NCBI RefSeq assembly: GCF_044465595.1 | Contig: NZ_JBITLV010000002.1 | Location: 372,001 to 436,000 of the forward strand | Direction: 5' to 3' | Origin: Spongisporangium articulatum | GTDB taxonomy: Bacteria; Actinomycetota; Actinomycetes; Actinomycetales; Kineosporiaceae | DNA: 64,000 nt | Shown here: positions 1 through 7,117 of the stretch, piece by piece | How positions within the stretch are numbered: position 1 is the stretch's first letter | Layout of the letters: every line of letters begins with the position of its first letter | Made by a program: the position numbers and the translations under genes | Notes under the pieces: model-generated | Databases searched by the model: none | What the model was told of the DNA's origin: nothing | Seen by the model: the letters and a program-made list of their open reading frames with translations, nothing else

Positions 1-1
1 G

Positions 2-511
2 GTGATCGAGCAGTGGTGCGCCGACCAGGTGGCCTCCGCCGAGAAGGACGAGGACTGGCACCCGGTGAGCCTTTTCGACCGACCGGCCACCGCCTTCACG
101 CCGCCGGCCGACGCCTACCGGGACGGGCTGCGCGACGGTACCGGCTCCGACGACCTGCGCGACGGCCTGCGGCGTTCGCTGACGATGATCGCCGACGGCG
201 ACGCCTGGGCCCTGGCCTGCGCGGTCGACGCCGAGCTGAACACCCTGCCCGCTGAACTCGGCCGCTGGGTCGCGAGCCGGCTGCTGGCCACCGTGCTCGG
301 CGGCGCCCTCGACGTCGTCCTGCGCGAGGCGGGCTGGCGCCCGGCCACCCACTGGCTGACCGGCGTCCTGCTTCCCCCGGCCGCCGACCGGGGGGCGACG
401 GAAGCGGCGGAGGAGGCGGACGACGTCCCGCTGGACCTGCAGGCCCTGGTCGTCGAGGCGGTGGAGACCCGCGAGGTGAGCCGGTTGCGGGCCCTGCTGG
501 AGCGCGCGTAG
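2..511 (+). CDS. hypothetical protein upstream of tig, possibly 5'-truncated by the window
   Basis: The frame is open from the GTG at base 2 to a TAG at 509-511 (169 aa). The true start may lie before the window. The protein is acidic and alanine/leucine-rich, with no signal peptide or membrane segment and no motif I recognise; it begins MIEQWCADQV and ends in a Glu/Arg-rich helix. GC-rich third positions match its neighbours, so it is probably a real gene. It precedes the trigger factor promoter by about 40 bp. No function is proposed. Confidence 0.6.
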   Translation: MIEQWCADQVASAEKDEDWHPVSLFDRPATAFTPPADAYRDGLRDGTGSDDLRDGLRRSLTMIADGDAWALACAVDAELNTLPAELGRWVASRLLATVLGGALDVVLREAGWRPATHWLTGVLLPPAADRGATEAAEEADDVPLDLQALVVEAVETREVSRLRALLERA

Positions 512-552
512 CCCCGGCCGGCTGGTGGTCAGGGGCACCCCTCCGGCCCGGC

Positions 553-558
553 TACGAT
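553..558 (+). promoter_or_regulatory. -10 box (TACGAT) of the tig promoter
   Basis: TACGAT fits the actinobacterial TAnnnT -10 pattern. It sits 40 nt before the GTG start of tig, leaving a short leader that carries the AGGAG ribosome binding site at 586-590. No convincing -35 box was seen, which is common in these organisms. Confidence 0.45.
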
Positions 559-598
559 GGCGGGTGGTCCACCGCCGTCCGTCCCAGGAGACAACGAA

Positions 599-2020
599 GT
601 GAAGAGCGCCGTCGAGACCCTCAACCCGACCCGGGTCAAGCTGACCGTCGAGGTCCCGTTCGAGGAGCTCAAGCCGAGCCTGGACGAGGCGTACAAGACC
701 ATCGGGAACCAGGTGACCATCCCCGGGTTCCGCAAGGGCAAGATCCCGCCGCGCATCATCGACCAGCGCATCGGCCGCGGAGCCGTGCTGGAGGAGGCCG
801 TCAACAACGCCCTCCCCGGCTTCTACTCGCAGGCCGTCGAGGAGAGCTCGATCCGCCCGCTGAGCAACCCCGAGGTCGACGTCACCGAGGTGCCCGACCC
901 CGCCGCGGGCGGCGACCTGAAGTTCACGGCCGAGGTGGACGTCCGCCCCGAGTTCGAGCTCCCCGACCTGGACGGCGTCGACGTCACGGTCGACGACGTC
1001 GAGGTGAGCGACGAACAGGTCGAGGAGCGCCTCACCTCGCTGCGCGAGCGGTTCGGCAGCCTCAAGACGGTCGACCGCCCGGCCGCCGAGGGCGACTTCC
1101 TCAGCATCGACCTGAAGGCCTCCATCGACGGCGACGAGATCGACTCCGTCCAGGGCGTCTCCTACCAGGTCGGTTCCGGCGAGATGCTGGCCGGCATGGA
1201 CGACGTCCTGCCGGGCATGAGCGCGGGGGAGACCACCACCTACAACACCCCCCTGGCTGGGGGTGACCGCGCCGGTGAGGACTCGCTGGTGACCATCACC
1301 GTGCAGTCGGTCAAGGAGCGCGAGCTGCCCGAGGCGGACGACGAGTTCGCCCAGCTGGCCAGCGAGTTCGACACCCTCGACGAGCTGAAGGCCAGCCTGC
1401 GCGACCAGGCCGGCGAGGTGGCCCGCTACCAGCAGGGCCTGCAGGCCCGCGAGCGGCTGCTCGACGTCCTGCTGGAGAAGGCCGACATCCCGATCGCCGA
1501 GAAGCTGATCGAGAACGAGGTCAAGCAGCACCTGGCCAACGAGGGCAAGGAAGAGGACGACCCGCACGGCGTCGAGGTGGCCGAGGAGGCCCGCAAGGCG
1601 TTCAAGGCGCAGATGCTGCTCGACGCGATCGTCGAGAAGCACGAGGTCCAGGTCTCGCAGCAGGAGCTGATCGAGTACCTGCTGGCCAGCGCCCAGCAGT
1701 ACCGGATGGACCCGAACGAGTTCATCGGCGCCGTGGACAAGGCGGGCCAGATCCCGCAGATGGTCGCCGAGGTCAGCCGCCGCAAGGCGCTCGCCGTCGT
1801 GCTCGAGGCCGCGCAGATCAAGGACGCCTCGGGCAACACGATCAACCTCGACGACCTGTTCCCGAAGGACGGCGGCGAGCCGCTGGAGATCGACGAGCAC
1901 GCGGGTCACGACCACTCGGGCCACGATCACGATCACGATCACGAGGGGCACGACCACGGTGCGCCCGTGGAGCCGTCCGGGGCCAACAACCCGGCCGCGC
2001 TGCCGAATCTCAGCATCTGA
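599..2020 (+). CDS. tig: trigger factor (ribosome-associated peptidyl-prolyl isomerase and chaperone)
   Basis: 473 aa. Trigger factor binds nascent chains at the ribosome exit tunnel and has FKBP-type isomerase activity. The N-terminal ribosome-binding domain carries the signature GFRKGKIP near residue 45, followed by an FKBP-like middle domain and a helical C-terminal chaperone domain. The GTG at 599 is chosen because AGGAG (586-590) lies 8 nt upstream; an in-frame ATG at 557 would add 14 non-homologous residues and overlaps the -10 box. The C-terminus ends in a histidine-rich tail (GHDHDHDHEGHDH) followed by a Pro/Asn/Ala stretch. The gene order tig-clpP1-clpP2-clpX is the usual actinobacterial proteostasis cluster. 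Confidence 0.97.
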   Translation: MKSAVETLNPTRVKLTVEVPFEELKPSLDEAYKTIGNQVTIPGFRKGKIPPRIIDQRIGRGAVLEEAVNNALPGFYSQAVEESSIRPLSNPEVDVTEVPDPAAGGDLKFTAEVDVRPEFELPDLDGVDVTVDDVEVSDEQVEERLTSLRERFGSLKTVDRPAAEGDFLSIDLKASIDGDEIDSVQGVSYQVGSGEMLAGMDDVLPGMSAGETTTYNTPLAGGDRAGEDSLVTITVQSVKERELPEADDEFAQLASEFDTLDELKASLRDQAGEVARYQQGLQARERLLDVLLEKADIPIAEKLIENEVKQHLANEGKEEDDPHGVEVAEEARKAFKAQMLLDAIVEKHEVQVSQQELIEYLLASAQQYRMDPNEFIGAVDKAGQIPQMVAEVSRRKALAVVLEAAQIKDASGNTINLDDLFPKDGGEPLEIDEHAGHDHSGHDHDHDHEGHDHGAPVEPSGANNPAALPNLSI

Positions 2021-2026
2021 GCCCTA

Positions 2027-2110
2027 TGCGGTGATCATGCACAAACGCACCATGCCCGTGGCGACCTCCAGATCACCGCGGGCATGGTGCGTTTGTGCAT
2101 GATCACCGCA
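2027..2110. repeat. long palindrome 1 of the TGATCATG family
   Basis: Perfect 32-bp inverted repeat (arms 2027-2058 and 2079-2110) with a 20-nt loop. The arms contain GTGATCATGCACAAACGCA. It begins 6 bp after the tig stop codon, where it could act as a terminator between tig and clpP1 although there is no U-tract. It is the only family member here that lies between co-directional genes. Confidence 0.9.
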
Positions 2111-2122
2111 GAACCAGGGTTG

Positions 2123-2139
2123 ATGCGCCCAGAGCGAAC
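2123..2139. promoter_or_regulatory. weak ClgR-like operator candidate upstream of clpP1
   Basis: ATGCGCCCAGAGCGAAC reads GTTCGCTCTGGGCGCAT on the other strand. The GTTCGC half-site matches the start of the ClgR box known upstream of actinobacterial clpP operons, but the second half-site fits only with one extra spacer base. Its location, about 120 bp before the clpP1 start, is right; the match itself is weak. Confidence 0.25.
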
Positions 2140-2258
2140 AACGGTCGGTTAGGGAGGATCACTGGCCGTCGCCCGCGTTACTGTCGTCAGCACCGGGTGA
2201 CCCGCCCGGTGCGGCCCCGAACCAGGGGTCACGCACGAACACCTTCGGGAGCGACATA

Positions 2259-2918
2259 GTGAGCAACCTGATCGTTCCAGGCTCGCCCGGCTTCGACGCC
2301 AGCGCCGCCGACCCCACGGTCGCGCGCACCGCGTCGCCCGGTATGGGCTACGACGACCACGTCTACAACCGCCTGCTGAAGGACCGGATCATCTTCCTCG
2401 GCTCCGAGGTCCGCGACGAGAACGCGAACGCGATCTGCGCGCAGATGCTCCTGCTGGCGGCGGAAGACCCCAACAAGGACATCTACCTCTACATCAACTC
2501 CCCGGGCGGCTCGGTCAGCGCCGGCATGGCCATCTACGACACGATGCAGTTCGTCTCGTGCGACGTGGCCACCGTGGTGATGGGCCTGGCGGCCTCGATG
2601 GGGCAGTTCCTCCTCACCGCCGGCGCCAAGGGCAAGCGCTACGCCCTGCCGCACGCCCGCGTGATGATGCACCAGCCGCTGGGCGGCATCGGCGGTACGG
2701 CCACGGACATCAAGATCCAGGCCGAGCAGATCCTCTACATCAAGAGGCAGATGGCCGAACTCATCGCCGAGCACAGCGGCCAGTCGGTCGAGCAGGTCAC
2801 CGCCGACTCCGACCGTGACCGCTGGTTCGCCGCCAGCGAGGCCCAGGAGTACGGGCTGGTCGACAACGTGGTGCGCTCCGCGCGCGACGTCAGCGGCGGC
2901 GGCGGCACCGGGGCCTGA
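2259..2918 (+). CDS. clpP1: ATP-dependent Clp protease proteolytic subunit 1
   Basis: 219 aa, a full-length ClpP peptidase subunit. The catalytic triad is visible as Ser113 (in GLAASMGQ), His138 (MMHQP) and Asp187 (SDRDRWF), and the conserved INSPGG oligomerisation motif is at residues 80-85. The GTG start at 2259 has GGGAG about 8 nt upstream. It is followed after 71 bp by a second ClpP, as in mycobacteria and Streptomyces where ClpP1 and ClpP2 form a mixed tetradecamer that docks on ClpX or ClpC1. Both are presumably co-transcribed. Confidence 0.97.
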   Translation: MSNLIVPGSPGFDASAADPTVARTASPGMGYDDHVYNRLLKDRIIFLGSEVRDENANAICAQMLLLAAEDPNKDIYLYINSPGGSVSAGMAIYDTMQFVSCDVATVVMGLAASMGQFLLTAGAKGKRYALPHARVMMHQPLGGIGGTATDIKIQAEQILYIKRQMAELIAEHSGQSVEQVTADSDRDRWFAASEAQEYGLVDNVVRSARDVSGGGGTGA

Positions 2919-2989
2919 GCCCTCGCCCCTCCGGCCCCCCACCCGTCGTCCCGGCCCGCACCGGGCGCACAGAACCAGGAGAGACCCCG

Positions 2990-3637
2990 ATGGCAGACCT
3001 GACCCCGACCGGGCGCTACGTGCTCCCGCAGTTCGAGGAGCGCACCGCCTACGGCTTCAAGCGCCTCGACCCGTACACCAAGCTCTTCGAGGACCGCATC
3101 ATCTTCCTCGGCGTGCAGGTCGACGACGCCTCGGCCGACGACATCATGGCCCAGCTGCTGGTCCTGGAGTCCCAGGACCCGGAGCGGGACATCACGATGT
3201 ACATCAACTCGCCGGGCGGGTCGTTCACGGCCCTGACGGCCATCTACGACACGATGCTGTACGTGAAGCCCGACATCCAGACCGTCTGCCTCGGGCAGGC
3301 GGCCTCGGCGGCGGCCGTGCTCCTGGCGGCCGGCACCAAGGGCAAGCGGCTGGCGCTGCCGAACGCGCGGGTGCTGATCCACCAGCCCGCGATGTCCGGT
3401 AGCGACTACGGGCAGGCCTCGGACATCGAGATCCAGGCGAACGAGGTCCTGCGGATGCGTACGTGGCTGGAGGACACCATCGCCTTCCACGCCGGCAAGG
3501 ACGCTGAGCAGGTGCGTAAGGACATCGAGCGTGACAAGATCCTGACTGCAGAGCAGGCGCTCGAATACGGACTGGTCGACCAGGTACTCGGAAGCCGGAA
3601 GGGCACCCCTCCGGTGACTGCTCCGGCGACCTCCTGA
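2990..3637 (+). CDS. clpP2: ATP-dependent Clp protease proteolytic subunit 2
   Basis: 215 aa paralogue of the preceding gene. The triad is intact: Ser106 (GQAASAAA), His131 (LIHQP) and Asp182 (ERDKIL). The N-terminus (LPQFEERTAYGFK) is typical of actinobacterial ClpP2. A strong AGGAGAG lies at 2978-2984, 5 nt before the ATG. An extended double stem-loop follows immediately after the stop codon, separating it from clpX. Confidence 0.97.
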   Translation: MADLTPTGRYVLPQFEERTAYGFKRLDPYTKLFEDRIIFLGVQVDDASADDIMAQLLVLESQDPERDITMYINSPGGSFTALTAIYDTMLYVKPDIQTVCLGQAASAAAVLLAAGTKGKRLALPNARVLIHQPAMSGSDYGQASDIEIQANEVLRMRTWLEDTIAFHAGKDAEQVRKDIERDKILTAEQALEYGLVDQVLGSRKGTPPVTAPATS

Positions 3638-3698
3638 CCCGACTCCACTCGGCCTGCCGCTGACAGGGGCAGGCCCGGTGGCGTTGAATGGAGTCGGG
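3638..3698 (+). terminator. two-tier stem-loop between clpP2 and clpX
   Basis: An outer 10-bp perfect stem (3638-3647 with 3689-3698) encloses an inner 8-bp perfect stem (3651-3658 with 3668-3675, GGCCTGCC/GGCAGGCC). It starts at the base after the clpP2 stop codon. There is no U-tract, so it may terminate weakly or protect the 3' end of the clpP1P2 message. Confidence 0.55.
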
Positions 3699-3772
3699 CC
3701 GTATCAGCTCGCCCGTGGGATGAGTCCACACGGGCGAGCGGTACACCCGGCCCTGACGAGGAAGGACTGCGC

Positions 3773-5056
3773 GTGGCCCGCATCGGAGACGGTGGCGACC
3801 TGTTGAAGTGCTCTTTCTGCGGAAAGAGCCAGAAGCAGGTCAAGAAGCTGATCGCCGGCCCTGGCGTGTACATCTGCGACGAATGCATCGATCTCTGCAA
3901 CGAGATCATCGAGGAGGAGCTGGCCGAGGCCAGCGACCTCGGCCTCGTCGAGCTGCCGAAGCCGAAGGAGATCTTCGAGTTCCTCGAGCAGTACGTGGTC
4001 GGCCAGGAGTCGGCGAAGAAGTCCCTCGCCGTCGCCGTGTACAACCACTACAAGCGCATCCAGGCGGGTGAACCGGGCCGCCGCAACGACGAGCCGGTCG
4101 AGATCGCCAAGTCGAACATCCTGCTGATCGGCCCGACCGGCTGCGGCAAGACGTACCTGGCGCAGACGCTGGCCAAGATGCTGAACGTCCCGTTCGCCAT
4201 CGCCGACGCCACCGCGCTGACCGAGGCGGGCTACGTCGGCGAGGACGTCGAGAACATCCTGCTGAAGCTCATCCAGGCCGCGGACTACGACGTCAAGAAG
4301 GCCGAGACGGGCATCATCTACATCGACGAGGTCGACAAGATCGCCCGTAAGTCGGAGAACCCGTCGATCACGCGCGACGTGTCCGGCGAGGGTGTGCAGC
4401 AGGCGCTGCTGAAGATCCTCGAGGGGACGACGGCGAGCGTGCCCCCGCAGGGCGGCCGCAAGCACCCGCACCAGGAGTTCATCCAGATCGACACGACGAA
4501 CGTCCTGTTCATCGTGGGCGGTGCGTTCGCGGGCCTCGACACGATCATCTCCAACCGGAACGGCAAGCACGGCATCGGTTTCGGCGCCCAGCTGCACGAG
4601 GCCCGGTCGGAGGCGGACGCCTACGGCGACGTGATGCCCGAGGACCTGCTGAAGTTCGGGCTGATCCCCGAGTTCATCGGCCGCCTGCCGGTCATCACGA
4701 CGGTCTCGAACCTCGACCGCTCGGCGCTGGTCAACATCCTCACGTCGCCGAAGAACGCGCTGGTCAAGCAGTACCAGCGGATGTTCGAGATCGACGGCGT
4801 GGAGCTGGAGTTCACCGAGGACGCGCTCGACGCGATCGCCGACCAGGCGATCCTGCGCGGCACCGGCGCCCGGGGCCTGCGCGCGATCATGGAAGAGGTC
4901 CTGCTGCCGGTCATGTTCGACGTGCCCTCACGCGACGACGTGGCCCGGTGCGTGGTGACCCGGGAGGTCGTGCTGGAGAACGTCGTCCCGACGCTCGTGC
5001 CGCGCGAGGCGCCGGCCCGCAAGCCGCGTCAGCAGCGCGGCGAGAAGTCCGCCTGA
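3773..5056 (+). CDS. clpX: ClpX, AAA+ unfoldase of the Clp protease
   Basis: 427 aa. ClpX unfolds substrates and threads them into ClpP. The N-terminal zinc-binding domain has Cys13, 16, 35 and 38. The AAA+ module shows Walker A GPTGCGKT (120-127), pore loop GYVG (153-156), Walker B IIYIDE (181-186) and the RKH loop (229-231), followed by the lid domain. The GTG at 3773 is preceded by GAGGAAGGA. It is convergent with the gene ending at 5155, with palindrome 2 filling the gap. Confidence 0.98.
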   Translation: MARIGDGGDLLKCSFCGKSQKQVKKLIAGPGVYICDECIDLCNEIIEEELAEASDLGLVELPKPKEIFEFLEQYVVGQESAKKSLAVAVYNHYKRIQAGEPGRRNDEPVEIAKSNILLIGPTGCGKTYLAQTLAKMLNVPFAIADATALTEAGYVGEDVENILLKLIQAADYDVKKAETGIIYIDEVDKIARKSENPSITRDVSGEGVQQALLKILEGTTASVPPQGGRKHPHQEFIQIDTTNVLFIVGGAFAGLDTIISNRNGKHGIGFGAQLHEARSEADAYGDVMPEDLLKFGLIPEFIGRLPVITTVSNLDRSALVNILTSPKNALVKQYQRMFEIDGVELEFTEDALDAIADQAILRGTGARGLRAIMEEVLLPVMFDVPSRDDVARCVVTREVVLENVVPTLVPREAPARKPRQQRGEKSA

Positions 5057-5062
5057 CCCTCA

Positions 5063-5152
5063 GTTCGTGATCATGCAGAAAGGTCCCCGGACCTCGGGGT
5101 GACGGTCTCCGTCGCATCCACGGGGTGGGGGCCTTTCTGCATGATCACGAAC
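5063..5152. repeat. long palindrome 2 of the TGATCATG family
   Basis: Perfect 21-bp arms at 5063-5083 and 5132-5152 (beginning GTTCGTGATCATGCAGAAAG) around a GC-rich, partly self-complementary 48-nt centre. It fills the space between the convergent clpX stop (5056) and the stop of the next minus-strand gene (5155). Its outer 20 bases are identical to those of palindrome 6 at 42464. Confidence 0.9.
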
Positions 5153-5154
5153 AA

Positions 5155-5979
5155 CTAGGAACGGTGCACGGTGGCGGCCCGGGCCTGACCCATCAGCGCG
5201 ATCGGGTCGGTGACGCCGGGGCCGGCGAGCATGGTCACGATCGACCCGGCGTCCGTGGCCAGGCACACGGTCACCTTGCCCGCCGAGATGGTGCCGCAGC
5301 CGACGTAACCGCCCAGCGAACCGACGTCCTGCTCCTTCAGCACCAGTGAGGTGCCCAGCGCGCTCTGCGTGCTGAACGCCTTCTGGACCAGGGCCTTCTG
5401 GCGGTCGGCGTCGGCGTCGGTCAGGGGGCGGCTCGGCTTCGAGGCGCTCACCACGACCAGCCCCTTCTCGTACGTGCCGTACACCCCGACGTTCTGGGCG
5501 GGCAGGCCGGAGACCGACAGCGTCTTCACGATGTTGGTGGCCCGGGCGCCGCTCAGCTTGGCCCGCCCGGCCAGCGAGGTCGGCAGCGAGACGCTGGTGG
5601 ACTCCCACCGGCTGGTACGCCGGTGGTCCCCGACGGACGGGACGACGACGGCGGCGATCAGCACGACGACCGCGACGACCGCGGCCCCCGCGATCGCCGG
5701 GAGGAGCCATGCGGGCAGCCGGCTGTCGGGCCGTCCGTCGTGCCCGGGACGGCGGGTGCCGGCGTGCCGGGTACCCCGCCGCTTGGTCCGCGACTCGGTG
5801 CCCGTCTCCGGACGCCAGGTCGGGCGGCCGTGGGTACCCCCGTCCTGCGGGTCGTCGGTGCCGTCCGGCGTGCGGTCGTCCTCCGGGGTACGGGGGTTCA
5901 CCGGCAGGGCAGCGTCACCACTGTGCGGTTCGCGGTACTTGCCGGGACGGGCGCTCTGGGATTCGGGGGCTCGAGCCAT
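5155..5979 (-). CDS. membrane-anchored protein of unknown function, paralogue of its upstream neighbour
   Basis: 274 aa from the ATG at 5979. An earlier in-frame start would overlap the preceding gene. A long hydrophilic Arg/Thr/Pro-rich N-terminus (about 115 residues) is followed by one strong membrane segment (LLPAIAGAAVVAVVVLIAAV) and an extracytoplasmic domain of about 150 residues. The domain contains LGGYVGCG, TVCLATDAGS and the C-terminal motif RAATVHRS, all shared with the gene at 6048-6968, so the two are tandem duplicates. A cytoplasmic disordered tail, one membrane helix and an exported domain suggest a surface-exposed or substrate-sensing role. I do not recognise the family. Confidence 0.85.
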   Translation of the reverse strand: MARAPESQSARPGKYREPHSGDAALPVNPRTPEDDRTPDGTDDPQDGGTHGRPTWRPETGTESRTKRRGTRHAGTRRPGHDGRPDSRLPAWLLPAIAGAAVVAVVVLIAAVVVPSVGDHRRTSRWESTSVSLPTSLAGRAKLSGARATNIVKTLSVSGLPAQNVGVYGTYEKGLVVVSASKPSRPLTDADADRQKALVQKAFSTQSALGTSLVLKEQDVGSLGGYVGCGTISAGKVTVCLATDAGSIVTMLAGPGVTDPIALMGQARAATVHRS

Positions 5980-6047
5980 GTGCCCCGGATCGGCACCTGG
6001 CCGCCCCGGCCTGATCACCCGTCCGGCTGAATCGGTCGGATCCGTGC

Positions 6048-6968
6048 TCAGGCGCGGTGCACGGTCGCGGCCCGGACCTTCTGCATCAGCGCCGCGGGGT
6101 CGGTCACCGGCGTGGCCTTGACCATCATGACCAGGGCGGCGGAGTCGGTCGCCAGGCACACGGTGGCCGTCCCGGCGCCCGCCCCGGAGCCGCTGCCGGG
6201 CGCCGCGGGCTGCGCGCAGCCGAGGTAGCCGCCCAGGCGGCCGGGATCGCCCGACTGCAGGTCCAGGCGCATCTTGCTGGACCGGCTGAAGCCCTTGACC
6301 ATCTCCTCGCGGGCCTTCGCCTGGTCGGAGGGCACCATCGCCTCGTCGTTCTTGACGGCGATCACGACCATCGTGTCGTCGTCGGTGCCGTACACGCCGA
6401 GCGAGCCCGACGGCAGACCCATCCCGGACAACTGGGACTCCATCGAGGGGTCGGTCTCCTGGCGCTCGAGCCCGGTGATCATCGCGGGCAGGGTGACCGT
6501 GGTCTGCGCGAATTCGGCCTTCGCCTGCCGGTTCTGGAACATCGGGACGGCGACCGCCACACCGACCCCGGCCACGACCAGCACGATCGGCGTCACGATC
6601 AGCGCGATCGCCCAGCGGGGCAGACCGCTGCGGCGGGGTTCGAGGTACGGGTGCGGGACGACCCGGCCCTGCGGGTGGTGGGCCTGACCGTAGGCGCCGG
6701 GCGGGTAGGCCGCCGGCGGGTACGGGGGCTGCGGCTGCGGGGGCTGCGGGGTCTGTGCGTAGGGCGCCTGGGCGTACGGCGCCTGGGCCTGGGCGTACGG
6801 CGCCCCGTCCGGCGCGGCGTACGCGCCGGGGGCGCCCTGCTCGGGGACGTCGGGTGCGGCCGGGATCGGGGGCAGGTGCCGGTCAGGGGCCTGCGCGGGT
6901 GGCTGGTCCTGCGTGCTGCCCGGTCGCGGCGCGATGAAGTCGTAGTCCGGCTGCCTGTTTCCGCCCAT
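6048..6968 (-). CDS. membrane-anchored protein of unknown function with Pro/Gln/Ala-rich N-terminus
   Basis: 306 aa from the ATG at 6968 (MGGNRQPDYD). Residues 1-110 are proline-, glutamine-, alanine- and tyrosine-rich with short PYAQA repeats. One membrane helix (IALIVTPIVLVVAGVGVAVAV) follows, then an exported domain ending LGGYLGCA, TVCLATDSAA and KVRAATVHRA. It is the tandem paralogue of the next gene downstream (68 bp gap), and the pair is probably one operon. The 149-bp gap to valS holds divergent promoters. The function is unknown; the low-complexity N-terminus resembles those of many actinobacterial membrane proteins and gives no specific clue. Confidence 0.85.
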   Translation of the reverse strand: MGGNRQPDYDFIAPRPGSTQDQPPAQAPDRHLPPIPAAPDVPEQGAPGAYAAPDGAPYAQAQAPYAQAPYAQTPQPPQPQPPYPPAAYPPGAYGQAHHPQGRVVPHPYLEPRRSGLPRWAIALIVTPIVLVVAGVGVAVAVPMFQNRQAKAEFAQTTVTLPAMITGLERQETDPSMESQLSGMGLPSGSLGVYGTDDDTMVVIAVKNDEAMVPSDQAKAREEMVKGFSRSSKMRLDLQSGDPGRLGGYLGCAQPAAPGSGSGAGAGTATVCLATDSAALVMMVKATPVTDPAALMQKVRAATVHRA

Positions 6969-7105
6969 GAGGTGCTGGATCGGGGTCTTCCGGGGCCCAC
7001 CTGAGCCGGGACGGCGATCGCTGCACCCGTCCGGGTGGCGCGGCCCGGCGTCCACCCGTCGTCCGACAGGCCCGTATTGATTTCGAACCGGCCCGCCCCG
7101 ATCCG

Positions 7106-7111
7106 TAGAAT
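7106..7111 (+). promoter_or_regulatory. -10 box (TAGAAT) of a leaderless valS promoter
   Basis: TAGAAT ends 6 nt before the valS ATG at 7118. That places the transcription start at or next to the start codon, and no ribosome binding site is present. The mRNA is therefore predicted to be leaderless. Confidence 0.6.
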
Positions 7112-7117
7112 CCAGGC

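Noticed and set aside
2229..2942. Long minus-strand frame over clpP1 (and many similar frames opposite or out of phase with other genes)
   Set aside because: Shadow of GC-rich third positions; no family resemblance and the true gene on the other strand is certain.
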